DNA from: JAAYBQ01 sp035403465
GTDB lineage: Bacteria; Spirochaetota; UBA4802; UBA5550
Direction of reading: 5' to 3'
Assembly: GCA_035403465.1 (NCBI GenBank)
Contig: DAONFG010000011.1
Span: 1 to 64,000, forward strand
DNA length: 64,000 nucleotides
Shown in pieces: positions 52,647 through 59,825 of the stretch (position 1 is the stretch's first letter; every line of letters begins with the position of its first letter). The position numbers were made by a program, and so were the translations under genes. Under the pieces are notes generated by a model. It saw nothing but the letters and a program-made list of their open reading frames with translations, made no database searches and was not told where the DNA came from.

Positions 52647-53315
52647 ATGTACCCCATTCAGAAGTATCTCCTCGAAAAGATGAAGGAACAAGGCATCAGA
52701 AAATCAGAATTAGTTAAAAGAGCCGGATACGGCAATATTTCGCGCGGATGTAAACGTTTTGATGATTTGATTAATGGAAGAGTATACAACAAGATGCTGA
52801 TTGATAATCTTCACCTTGCGCTCGGCGTGACGAAAGAGGAGGTTGATAAAAAACTGCTTGCAACAAAACTTGAAATTACGCGTGAAATCGAAGAGGAGAA
52901 AATGCGTCAAAGCGATTTTGAACGTAGAAGTTTTGTGCTGTTTTTATTCTGCCATACTGAACAAAATAGACCATCCTCAATCTGGCTCTGCGCAATGTTA
53001 AAAGCGGACATGCTTAGAATAAGAAGGCTGCCGCTGTATATAAACACATTTCCTGTTGATATGCAGAGTGCTGCAATTAAAGATTTAATTGCTGAAATAT
53101 TAAATCGTAATAATGGAGAGATCCCATTATTCGGTAAGATTATCTGTTTTACTGTTAAACGTTTTTATGATGATATCGAATCTGAACGGGAAGTGTATGA
53201 TCTCCAGGGGAACCCTATTCCTGACCCGCCCGATGAGTATCGTCAAATATCCATGGGTAAATCAATGCTTACCTGGAAAGGCAGAGACCTTCAGCCTTTG
53301 TTAAGGGATTTATGA
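52647..53315 (+). CDS. Hypothetical protein with N-terminal HTH-like region
   Basis: A 222-residue protein. Residues 1-60 look like a helix-turn-helix of XRE style (LLEKMKEQGIRKSELVKRAG, then GCKRFDDLING and LHLALGVTKEEV). Residues 60-85 are a charged helix. The rest is an unassigned alpha/beta domain ending in a Pro-rich segment (NPIPDPPDEYR). AAGGAG precedes the ATG. It follows the two-hairpin leader and palindrome site 4. It may be a regulator whose C-terminal part senses something. Confidence 0.65.
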   Translation: MYPIQKYLLEKMKEQGIRKSELVKRAGYGNISRGCKRFDDLINGRVYNKMLIDNLHLALGVTKEEVDKKLLATKLEITREIEEEKMRQSDFERRSFVLFLFCHTEQNRPSSIWLCAMLKADMLRIRRLPLYINTFPVDMQSAAIKDLIAEILNRNNGEIPLFGKIICFTVKRFYDDIESEREVYDLQGNPIPDPPDEYRQISMGKSMLTWKGRDLQPLLRDL

Positions 53316-53333
53316 TAGAGGGATATAAAGGCA

Positions 53334-53374
53334 GGAAGTGATTTACTACGTTTTTTAAAAATAAAATGTATGTT
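53334..53374 (+). promoter_or_regulatory. WYL-regulon palindrome, site 5 (degenerate), with -10 box
   Basis: GGAAGTGATTTAC (53334-53346): left arm intact, right arm decayed. TATGTT follows 22 bases later (53369-53374), the same spacing as at the better sites. Confidence 0.5.
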
Positions 53375-53383
53375 AGTTGTATT

Positions 53384-53671
53384 ATGAAATTTGAAGAGCA
53401 TTGCGCTGAATCTGTTGTTTTCTTTGGTGAACCTTTTGAATATGTTCACCGATGGCTTGATGAGTTCGCGGGGAAGAAACCTTACGGGATGAAACACAGG
53501 AGGCTGCGGCACCACCTGGCCGGGGTGAGGGAGGTTGAAAGGATATGGGGAACTGCTGCAGCAGGAGCAGCAAAGCAGCACATTATCTCTGACCTTATAA
53601 TGGAAGGATGGCAGGAGGGGGACCACTTTCCGCTGGATGAAAATGATTATGTGAAGATGGGGTTGTTTTAA
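53384..53671 (+). CDS. DUF6915-like hypothetical protein
   Basis: A 95-residue protein: HCAESVVFFGEPFEYVHRWL, then MKHRRLRHHLAGVREVERIW and a C-terminal AKQHIISDLI helix. The His-rich RLRHHLAGV segment recalls DUF6915, a family of unknown role. The ATG at 53384 lies nine bases after the predicted -10 box with no ribosome-binding site, so translation may be leaderless. An ATG at 53366 would sit inside the promoter. The next gene starts one base after its stop. Confidence 0.6.
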   Translation: MKFEEHCAESVVFFGEPFEYVHRWLDEFAGKKPYGMKHRRLRHHLAGVREVERIWGTAAAGAAKQHIISDLIMEGWQEGDHFPLDENDYVKMGLF

Positions 53672-53672
53672 T

Positions 53673-54173
53673 ATGAAACTATCTGAATTTAAAAACACAA
53701 AAAAATTTCTCACCATACTGTTCAATTTTTTTAAAGAGAACGGTATAATCTCATCAATTGAACCTGTTGAAAATTATGACAGGCTGCTTGAAAGAATTCT
53801 TGAGTGTGAGTTAAGCAACATAAGCTATTATCCCGGAATGTACTGTGCTGATTTTAAACTGCGTGAAAAAATTGAAAAGGGTGAGGTCTATTATTTTATA
53901 TTCGGAACCGGTGATGAATCGGCTTCTCTACTCATTGATCTTGGAGAGAGGGATCTTTCAAGTTTTTTTAACTTTACATGGAATATCGAAAAACATCCCC
54001 CATATTTAAAAGATTTTATTGATGATAACGGTGGAATAAAACTTGAATCTGAAGTTCCGGGGTATGATTCTGAGCCCCTGGAAGAGAAGGACGTTATCAG
54101 CTTTGATGATTTCAAGGAATACCTTGATAAAAACAGGGAACAGGGGAGGCTTGTTATCGTTGAAGTGGAATAA
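53673..54173 (+). CDS. Hypothetical acidic protein
   Basis: A 166-residue soluble, acidic protein (many Glu and Asp; EVPGYDSEPLEEKDVISFDD near the C-terminus). No known family. It is coupled to the DUF6915-like gene. A small acidic cytoplasmic protein in this setting could be an inhibitor or immunity-type protein, but nothing in the sequence proves it. Confidence 0.6.
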   Translation: MKLSEFKNTKKFLTILFNFFKENGIISSIEPVENYDRLLERILECELSNISYYPGMYCADFKLREKIEKGEVYYFIFGTGDESASLLIDLGERDLSSFFNFTWNIEKHPPYLKDFIDDNGGIKLESEVPGYDSEPLEEKDVISFDDFKEYLDKNREQGRLVIVEVE

Positions 54174-54192
54174 GTAAATAGACTTATACACC

Positions 54193-54234
54193 GGAAACAG
54201 CTTCCTATGTTTTGAAATAATTGTATGTTATATT
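54193..54234 (+). promoter_or_regulatory. WYL-regulon palindrome, site 6, with -10 box
   Basis: GGAAACAGCTTCC (54193-54205): arms GGAA/TTCC intact, centre changed. TATATT at 54229-54234, 23 bases later, precedes the second leader RNA. Confidence 0.6.
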
Positions 54235-54243
54235 GACTTTATC

Positions 54244-54319
54244 AAATGCCGGAGATAGTTCCGGCAGGGCCGATTTGTTCCATATTGCGGGCCTTAAAAA
54301 ACAGCTAAAAGAGGAGACA
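54244..54319 (+). ncRNA. Conserved two-hairpin leader RNA, copy 2
   Basis: GCCGGA (54248-54253) pairs with TCCGGC (54260-54265). AGGGCC (54266-54271) pairs with GGCCTT (54290-54295), using one G-U. Then come AAACAGCTAAAA and GAGGAG. It matches the leader at 52,566 for about 75 bases. Confidence 0.6.
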
Positions 54320-54919
54320 ATGGAAAATAAAGATTACTACATTTTTGAAGAAAAAGAAGAATACCCGCGTAAACCACAGGATGAGATTGACAGGGAGAAT
54401 CAGCAGCTTTCAGAAAACCTTCATCTGATTATTAACAATTCAGAGCGTATTTATAAACAGGAAAAATATTTTTACATACAGCTCTCTTCAGCAGTAATTG
54501 GAACTACAACTACAGGCGGCCGGTTTATGCCGTTAGGCGTACTTCTTTTAGTCTGGGAGGGGGGCCATCTTAAAGATATATGCCCGCATTGCGGCGGAAC
54601 TGTTTATATAACAGGGGCAGCGGGTTCCGCATTAAGCGGAACACATTTCTGGTATGGCTATTGTGTAAAATGTAAACAGAGAGTAACCGGCCGAGGCAGC
54701 GGTTTCAGCCGGATATGGGGACCTGCTTTTGAAATGAAAAGTAAATATCCGAACAGAAGGATTATTAAGCGTTATAATCTTAAATCTGAAAAATGGTATG
54801 ATAAACTTACAGAGAAGAGGAGGCCTGATGAAATAATTCAAGATAAAATCGAAGGCTCAACGATTGAGGAGCTTGTCTCTTTTCTTAAATCGGTGGATGG
54901 TATCGCTGATGAAAAATAA
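54320..54919 (+). CDS. Hypothetical protein with zinc-ribbon-like cysteines
   Basis: A 199-residue protein starting at ATG 54320 just after GAGGAG; a frame open from 54221 would translate through the leader and is rejected. Residues 100-155 hold CPHCGGTVYITGAAG and YGYCVKCKQRVTG, four cysteines suited to bind zinc. The N-terminus is charged and helical. The C-terminus is basic then acidic. Function unknown. The next gene overlaps by 11 bases. Confidence 0.65.
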   Translation: MENKDYYIFEEKEEYPRKPQDEIDRENQQLSENLHLIINNSERIYKQEKYFYIQLSSAVIGTTTTGGRFMPLGVLLLVWEGGHLKDICPHCGGTVYITGAAGSALSGTHFWYGYCVKCKQRVTGRGSGFSRIWGPAFEMKSKYPNRRIIKRYNLKSEKWYDKLTEKRRPDEIIQDKIEGSTIEELVSFLKSVDGIADEK

Positions 54920-55367
54920 CAGTTTTAAACCTGCGTCAGTTGAGGCCTACTGGATAACACCCGACGGAGTGATTCTTCCTGTGGTTAATACCCATATCGA
55001 TATGATATTTGATAATCCTTTACTTTTCGGGTTAACAGAGGATTATATTTATACTGTTTATGACGGTTACAATGAAGCATACCGTATAGAGGGTAATGCG
55101 AGAAGGGAGATACTTATTGATCTGTTCAAAAAAGGCTGGATAAGGGCAAGAAAGTACCACAGGCCATACAGATGGACCATAAATGTTTTTTCGGTTACAG
55201 ATTATTCAGCTTCTATTTTAAAGAAATTCGCTTCGGCATTGATTGAAAAAGGGCATTCGTTATATGATGAAGTGCTGCTGGACACATGGACCGGGAGGGG
55301 AAACTATATACTTGAGGATTTGCAAGGCGATATAAAAAGTATTCCTATTGATAAAATTCTGGAATAA
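54909..55367 (+). CDS. Hypothetical protein downstream of the zinc-ribbon gene
   Basis: A 152-residue soluble protein with no known family: ASVEAYWITPDGVILPVVNT, RREILIDLFKKGWIRARKYH and WTINVFSVTDYSASILKKFA. The start at 54909 overlaps the previous gene by 11 bases, indicating coupling; ATG 54897 is an alternative. The opening pattern (WI-PDG-ILPV-N-HI) is like that of small proteins found in phage or plasmid regions, without a firm match. Confidence 0.6.
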   Translation: MKNNSFKPASVEAYWITPDGVILPVVNTHIDMIFDNPLLFGLTEDYIYTVYDGYNEAYRIEGNARREILIDLFKKGWIRARKYHRPYRWTINVFSVTDYSASILKKFASALIEKGHSLYDEVLLDTWTGRGNYILEDLQGDIKSIPIDKILE

Positions 55368-55382
55368 AATAAAAGGGAAGTT

Positions 55383-56243
55383 TCAGATATCTGAAAAACT
55401 GACTGCTATTGCACTGGCCTGGCTGAACTTTTTTACTATTGGCTCCTGCAGTGTCATTTTTTTACCCAGTTCATATATATAATCATTTGCTTTACCGGTG
55501 TTATACTTTTTGCCAATATCAGATCCGGGATCATGAATGCTGATTACCGGGTACAGATCTTTGATAATTACTTTTTTTAACTCTTCATCCCATTCCCTCT
55601 TTGCGATAAATACGGGATTATGATTTTTATTATTTTTATATATGCCGTTCTTTTCCATATTTATTATTTCCTTACCGCGGACAACAACTGCCCATATATC
55701 TATGTCATGAATTTTCATATCATGGCTCCATTTGATTGAGTTTAAAAGCTCAGGGACAAGATTGACATTTATCTCTTTTCTTGAATGCACCAGCATATAG
55801 ATATCTGACCATGAAAGCTTTGAGTAATTAATCATGGGATACTTTTTAGCAAGTTCCATGGGGATAACCGCATTATCTATTTCGATAAGAAAGATAAAGA
55901 GCCTATTAAGAGATTTTGAATTTTGCAGAATTTCGGAATACTTTTCAGCCTGGGCAAATGAAATCGTGTTATTTTTTATTTTTGCTTCAATTACGATATG
56001 AAACCGGTCATTTATGATTTCAATATCAGTCCTGCCATTATCAATGTTGTCCTTTTCAAAATAGAACCCGGTTTTAAGGAATTCACTTTTTAATATTTTA
56101 TAATTTTTACCGGGAAAGGAGTATCTGAGCAGCTGGTTTAAAAGTGTTATGTCCTTATACAGCAAAGATGACAGCATCCTTGTAAGGGCAGTTTCATTGC
56201 TGCCCATAACATCAAATATGGAGTGTATTATTCTTTCTTTCAT
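55383..56243 (-). CDS. PD-(D/E)XK nuclease-family protein
   Basis: A 286-residue protein. Residues 14-30 carry the SNETALTRMLSSLL N-terminus seen in PDDEXK_4-type nucleases. The active-site pattern is GRTDIEI (Asp73) followed by HIVIEAKI (Glu86-x-Lys88) and QAEKY (Gln98). The C-terminal 130 residues are unassigned and may bind DNA. The ATG at 56243 lies close behind a predicted -10 box without a ribosome-binding site. Such proteins appear in DNA repair, restriction and phage defence. Palindrome site 7 lies just upstream. Confidence 0.8.
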   Translation of the reverse strand: MKERIIHSIFDVMGSNETALTRMLSSLLYKDITLLNQLLRYSFPGKNYKILKSEFLKTGFYFEKDNIDNGRTDIEIINDRFHIVIEAKIKNNTISFAQAEKYSEILQNSKSLNRLFIFLIEIDNAVIPMELAKKYPMINYSKLSWSDIYMLVHSRKEINVNLVPELLNSIKWSHDMKIHDIDIWAVVVRGKEIINMEKNGIYKNNKNHNPVFIAKREWDEELKKVIIKDLYPVISIHDPGSDIGKKYNTGKANDYIYELGKKMTLQEPIVKKFSQASAIAVSFSDI

Positions 56244-56252
56244 GATGATATG

Positions 56253-56294
56253 ATAATTCAATCTTCTGTTTTATATTCACAGGAAGTGAGTTCA
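56253..56294 (-). promoter_or_regulatory. WYL-regulon palindrome, site 7, with -10 box
   Basis: GGAAGTGAGTTCA (56282-56294, plus strand). On the minus strand AATTAT (complement of 56253-56258) follows 23 bases later and precedes the nuclease ATG by nine bases. Confidence 0.55.
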
Positions 56295-56303
56295 GGCGTT
56301 AAT

Positions 56304-57251
56304 TCACTTCTCATATACTCCCAGGCTTTCCTTTAGCATATTAATCATCGCATTGCGTACATCAGGAGGGGAGAGGATCTCCACATTGCTGCCGTATATA
56401 ACGAACTGTTTGCAGAGAAAAAGATAATCTGCAATGGAAAATTCCGCCTCGAACCATTTCCCCTCTTCGACCAGTATTGTTTCAGGATCGAGAGGACTTA
56501 TGATGCTCTCTATGACAGAAGCTGCCTCTTTTCTATACCTGATCCGTATTGTTACCGGCCCGGAGTCTGATATGAAAGCGCTGAGTGCATCTTTAAACAA
56601 CTCCTCTACCGGGGGTATGTGCCACTCCCTTGCATAGGACTTTTCAAGAACAGTAAGGTCCCTGATCCTGTCGGCAAGGAGAGAAAGGTGTTTTTTCTGG
56701 GTCGGGTCCCAGGCCGCGAGATAGAGATTGTTGTTTCGGAACAGAAAATAATAGGGGCAGAGCTTCCATCTATTTATCCTGTATCCTTTATTGGTCACAT
56801 AGTTGAACTGTATCATCCGTTTTTCGACTACGGCAAAATAGATACGGGCAAGGGTCCAGAGTGCCCTGTCGGGCATGGCTTCTATGAATTTTTTAAGTAC
56901 CATATCGCGGCCTGTATCTTTGACGACAAAGTCGGCGTAGACCCTGGCTATTTTAAGCTGTGTTTCAATATCAATATTTGCAGCAACAGACATGGATGTT
57001 TTACCCTGGGCCTTGTCAATGTCGATGCCAAGGTCTTTTTCTATATTGTTCTCGATATATTTTCGGACCTGGCTGTCGTCAAGGGGCTTCTCCATTTCAT
57101 CCTCGGAAAGAAGATCGGCAAGCTTGTTCGCGTTCCATGTCTCTTCTCCCTGTGATGAATATTGAAGCAGGGCAAGTATATGCAGGTATCTTTTAAGCAC
57201 GTTAATTTTACCCTCGGGATTTGGAAAAGGCTTTTGATCATGTTCAATCAT
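56304..57251 (-). CDS. WYL-domain transcriptional regulator
   Basis: A 315-residue regulator. Residues 15-80 form a winged helix-turn-helix (INVLKRYLHILALLQYSS ... ANKLADLLSE ... SQVRKYIENNI). Residues about 140-205 are the WYL domain (KRMIQFNYVTNKG, LCPYYFLFRNNNLYLAAWD, HLSLLADRIRDLTVLE), and 230-310 the WCX extension. WYL proteins respond to nucleotide or nucleic-acid ligands and several (BrxR, CapW) repress phage-defence loci. Its own upstream region holds the most perfect copy of the palindrome found before the surrounding operons. It is the natural candidate for binding that site and repressing itself. Confidence 0.9.
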   Translation of the reverse strand: MIEHDQKPFPNPEGKINVLKRYLHILALLQYSSQGEETWNANKLADLLSEDEMEKPLDDSQVRKYIENNIEKDLGIDIDKAQGKTSMSVAANIDIETQLKIARVYADFVVKDTGRDMVLKKFIEAMPDRALWTLARIYFAVVEKRMIQFNYVTNKGYRINRWKLCPYYFLFRNNNLYLAAWDPTQKKHLSLLADRIRDLTVLEKSYAREWHIPPVEELFKDALSAFISDSGPVTIRIRYRKEAASVIESIISPLDPETILVEEGKWFEAEFSIADYLFLCKQFVIYGSNVEILSPPDVRNAMINMLKESLGVYEK

Positions 57252-57277
57252 TTATGATACCTCATGAATAATTTATT

Positions 57278-57298
57278 GGTAGGAAGTCAATTCCTACC
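57278..57298. promoter_or_regulatory. WYL-regulon palindrome, site 8, upstream of the regulator
   Basis: GGTAGGAA-GTCAA-TTCCTACC, eight-base perfect arms (core GGAAGTCAATTCC). On the minus strand TATCAT lies 22 bases further, next to the regulator start. On the plus strand TATATT lies 20 bases further, where no intact gene follows. Confidence 0.65.
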
Positions 57299-57435
57299 GT
57301 TTTTAAATCTATTGTATATTGTGAGAAGATAACCGGACTGATTATTATTTAAACAGCGCTGATAGTTTAAGTCAACTGATTTTAAAAGAGTAAATATGGA
57401 CAGATATAATGATTAAAAAATTTGACCAGGCGCCA
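57299..57435 (+). other. Orphan promoter region running into repeat copy C
   Basis: The plus-strand promoter of site 8 leads into only a 14-codon frame (ATG 57409, MIKKFDQAPTPPAE) that ends inside the repeat. The original target gene may have been cut off by the repeat. Confidence 0.35.
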
Positions 57436-57811
57436 ACGCCCCCGGCAGAGTAATCTTTATTTTAATTCATATACTTCATCCTGCCACCCCCGGAGGTGGT
57501 TTGTAAACTTAACAGATTTGCCACAGAGGGTCGAACACATACCGGCATCCTGCCGGTGTTCGACACTAGCTCATCCTTGAGCGTCGCACAATGGCACGGA
57601 GAAAGGATTAAAGGATGTCTCTCGCAAAGACGCAGAGTGCACAGAGAAAGATAAAAGAAGGTCTCTCGCAAAGGCGCTAAGACGCAAAGAGAGGATGTTG
57701 GAATTATTTTTATCATCCTCGTGCAGACGGGGATCCACAGGCTGCGCATGGTACGGGCTGCTAAATGAACTCAACAGGATTTCACCACCCGCTGCGCTGG
57801 AGGAACGGAGG
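57436..57811 (+). repeat. Dispersed composite repeat, copy C
   Basis: Starts ACGCCCCCGGCAGAGTAATC, as copy B does. It contains the 109-base block identical to copy A (57517-57625), then CGCAAAGACGCAGAG-type runs, a CCTCGTGCAGACGGGGATCC hairpin form, and ends CACCCGCTGCGCTGGAGGAA. It is non-coding. Confidence 0.85.
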
Positions 57812-57949
57812 TCATCAATAGGGAAAGAATGACCGGGGGGAATGATGCCGGCTTCAGCCTCGCTTCTCTGCAGATTGTTTTTCGAATATTATAAAAAAAG
57901 CTTGCAGACATATTATATTGTAATAATCGTTAAAATAGTAGAGGTTATT

Positions 57950-58159
57950 ATGAATTCTGAAATCATTTTTTATATAGAGGAATCTCTTGATGGCGGTTTC
58001 GAGGCCCGGGCCCTTGGCTTTGACATTTTTACAGATGGTGATACCGAAGATGAATTAAAAAGAAACATTAAAGATGCGGTTCATTGTCATTTTAATGAAA
58101 AAGAGATACCTGGTGTAATAAAACTTCATTTTGTAAGAGACGAGGCCCTGGCCCTTTGA
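57950..58159 (+). CDS. hicB: HicB-type antitoxin
   Basis: A 69-residue protein with the partial RNase H-like fold of HicB: IIFYIEESLDGGFEARALGF then DTEDELKRNIKDAVHCHF. The ATG at 57950 follows GAGG. It overlaps the HicA gene by four bases. The usual C-terminal DNA-binding part is absent, so it is a short HicB. Confidence 0.85.
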   Translation: MNSEIIFYIEESLDGGFEARALGFDIFTDGDTEDELKRNIKDAVHCHFNEKEIPGVIKLHFVRDEALAL

Positions 58160-58398
58160 GAATTCCGAGAGATCTTGATTACCAGGACGTCATAAAATAT
58201 CTTGCGTCATTTGGATATGTTGTGACCAGGCAGACGGGTAATCATATAAGATTGACCTCCGCGATTAATGGCGAACATCACATTACTATTCCTGCACACC
58301 GGCCAATAAAGATCGGCACATTAAATGCAATTCTTATGAGCATTGCTGAACATCACGGCTATACAAAAAATGAATTATTAGAGAAGCTGTTTGGTTAA
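58156..58398 (+). CDS. hicA: HicA-type mRNA interferase toxin
   Basis: An 80-residue HicA-like toxin: DVIKYLASFGYVVTRQTGNH, IRLTS, then HHITIPAHRPIKIGTLNAIL. The conserved histidine is in GNHIRL. The fold is a double-stranded RNA-binding-like domain that cleaves mRNA. The start is TTG, overlapping the hicB stop. The order antitoxin-toxin is the reverse of the classic hicAB but common. Confidence 0.88.
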   Translation: MRIPRDLDYQDVIKYLASFGYVVTRQTGNHIRLTSAINGEHHITIPAHRPIKIGTLNAILMSIAEHHGYTKNELLEKLFG

Positions 58399-58430
58399 TC
58401 TGCCGGTATATGCTTCGCCACCTGCAGTAA

Positions 58431-58800
58431 CCTGAACTTAACTGGCTTCACCACCCGCTGAACATGGTACTGGCTGTAGCCTGGACTTAACAGTCTCTCG
58501 CTAAGTCGCAAAGGCGCAAAGGGAAGTGAGTCTGTCATCCTCGCGGAGGCGGGGATCCATATGATGCGCAAAGTACGGGCTGATGCCTTAACCGCATGCC
58601 CTCCTCCGCCCTTCGGGCACCTCCTCCCGTTTTGAAGAACTGAAGGGGAGAAGGGGAAACCTGTAAAGTATTTTACCACCCGCTACGCTGGAGCCATGGA
58701 GAGCACAGGAGAAAGGATTAGAGGATGTCTCTCGCAGAGGCGCAGAGTGCACAGAGAAAGATAAACGAAGGTCTCTCGCAAAGGCGCGGAGGGAGGCAAG
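58431..58800 (+). repeat. Dispersed composite repeat, copy D
   Basis: Contains CTGGCTTCACCACCCGCTGA, TCTCTCGCTAAGTCGCAAAG, the hairpin form ATCCTCGCGGAGGCGGGGAT near 58,541 followed by CCATATGATGCGCAAAG, then ACCACCCGCTACGCTGGAGC, GAGAAAGGATTAGAGGATG and CTCTCGCAGAGGCGCAGAG. The segments match copies A-C but are shuffled. Confidence 0.8.
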
Positions 58801-58835
58801 GGGGATTTTTACTCAGGCAACTCCAGGTTCCTGTT

Positions 58836-58885
58836 CACATACAAACGTATAGGTCACTGTGTGTCGTACCTGGTGTGGTATTATA
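58836..58885 (+). promoter_or_regulatory. Shared upstream element, copy 2
   Basis: CACATACAAACGTATAGGTC followed by ACTGTGTGTCGTACCTGGTG, with TATTAT 17 bases after CACTGTG. Compare 42,471 and 59,303. Confidence 0.6.
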
Positions 58886-58940
58886 TGTTTATCAACAGGA
58901 TAATGCCTGGTGATAACATACTTTAACTGGGGTCCGTTAC

Positions 58941-59288
58941 ATGAAATGCAGGGTTCATTATGATAATGACGGTGAGAGTCTCTACTTTGACATTGACGAG
59001 TGCGCCGCTGAAATCTGCCATGAAAAAGTGATGCTTGAATTAGCCGCGCGCGGGCTGGAAGACAGGCTGGATTCTATCAGGATTGACGTCTCGTGGCCTG
59101 TTGTCCACAAAGCTATGGTCTTTATGATACCTTGCTGGTATAATGAAAAGACCGGCGAACTGCAGGGGCGCAATTTTGTGTGCGGCCTGCTGCTTGGGAC
59201 TGTGAAATTGTGCCTGCTGCCCGTTTCTGCTGTTGTGGAGTATATCACTGGCAGAGGCCTGCGGTACAGGATTGTTATGATGGATTAG
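58941..59288 (+). CDS. Hypothetical protein with C-terminal hydrophobic segment
   Basis: A 115-residue protein. The first 70 residues are soluble and acidic (DNDGESLYFDIDECAAEICH). Residues 78-100 are hydrophobic (NFVCGLLLGTVKLCLLPVSA) and could anchor it in the membrane. No family is recognised and the ribosome-binding site is weak. It lies under copy 2 of the shared element, with copy 3 and a lipoprotein gene next. Confidence 0.6.
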   Translation: MKCRVHYDNDGESLYFDIDECAAEICHEKVMLELAARGLEDRLDSIRIDVSWPVVHKAMVFMIPCWYNEKTGELQGRNFVCGLLLGTVKLCLLPVSAVVEYITGRGLRYRIVMMD

Positions 59289-59302
59289 GGGGGATTGATT
59301 TA

Positions 59303-59351
59303 CTACACATACGCATAGGTCACTGTATGTCATACCTGTTGTGGTACCTTA
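59303..59351 (+). promoter_or_regulatory. Shared upstream element, copy 3
   Basis: CACATACGCATAGGTCACTG followed by TATGTCATACCTGTTGTGGT, with TACCTT 17 bases after CACTGTA. It precedes the lipoprotein gene. Confidence 0.6.
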
Positions 59352-59384
59352 TCCATAAATACAATAACCGGAGGAATTTATTCT

Positions 59385-59825
59385 ATGAAAGGACTTTTTG
59401 TAATCTGCTTATCAGTACTTATTTTTGCAGGCTGTGCCACGGGGTACCAGTCTAACGGATTCCGCGGAGGATTTGAAGATTCACAACTGGATGATAATGT
59501 TTTCAAGGTAATGTTTACTGGCAATTCATATACATCAAAAGAGAAAACAAATGATTTCTGTTTAATGAGATGCTGTGAAGTTACTATGGATAACAGCTAT
59601 AAATACTTTGTAGTAAGTGACAACCAGGATTTCAGTACATCTAAAACAGAGTATGTACCTCAGAGGGATTACCGGGGCAATGTAATTGTACAGGAAAGAA
59701 CAAGCTCGAAGAAGAAGATCGAATTAACTATTACGTGTTATAATGATAAGCCCAAAACTGAAGTAACTGTTTATAATGCGGAGATGACAATGAAGAATCT
59801 GAAGAGGAAGTATGGGGTAGAGTAG
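59385..59825 (+). CDS. CC0125/CC1285-type lipoprotein
   Basis: A 146-residue lipoprotein: signal peptide with lipobox IFAGC (Cys17), then YQSNGFRGGFEDSQLDDNVF, FTGNSYTSKEKTNDF and NSYKYFVVSDN. The GGFxxxxLxxNxFxVxFxGNxYT pattern fits the CC0125/CC1285 lipoprotein family of unknown function. GGAGGA lies nine bases before the ATG. It should sit in the outer or inner membrane facing the periplasm. Confidence 0.85.
   Translation: MKGLFVICLSVLIFAGCATGYQSNGFRGGFEDSQLDDNVFKVMFTGNSYTSKEKTNDFCLMRCCEVTMDNSYKYFVVSDNQDFSTSKTEYVPQRDYRGNVIVQERTSSKKKIELTITCYNDKPKTEVTVYNAEMTMKNLKRKYGVE

Noticed and set aside
54221..54319. An upstream start at 54221 for the zinc-ribbon protein
   Set aside because: It would translate through the promoter and conserved leader; GAGGAG supports ATG 54320.
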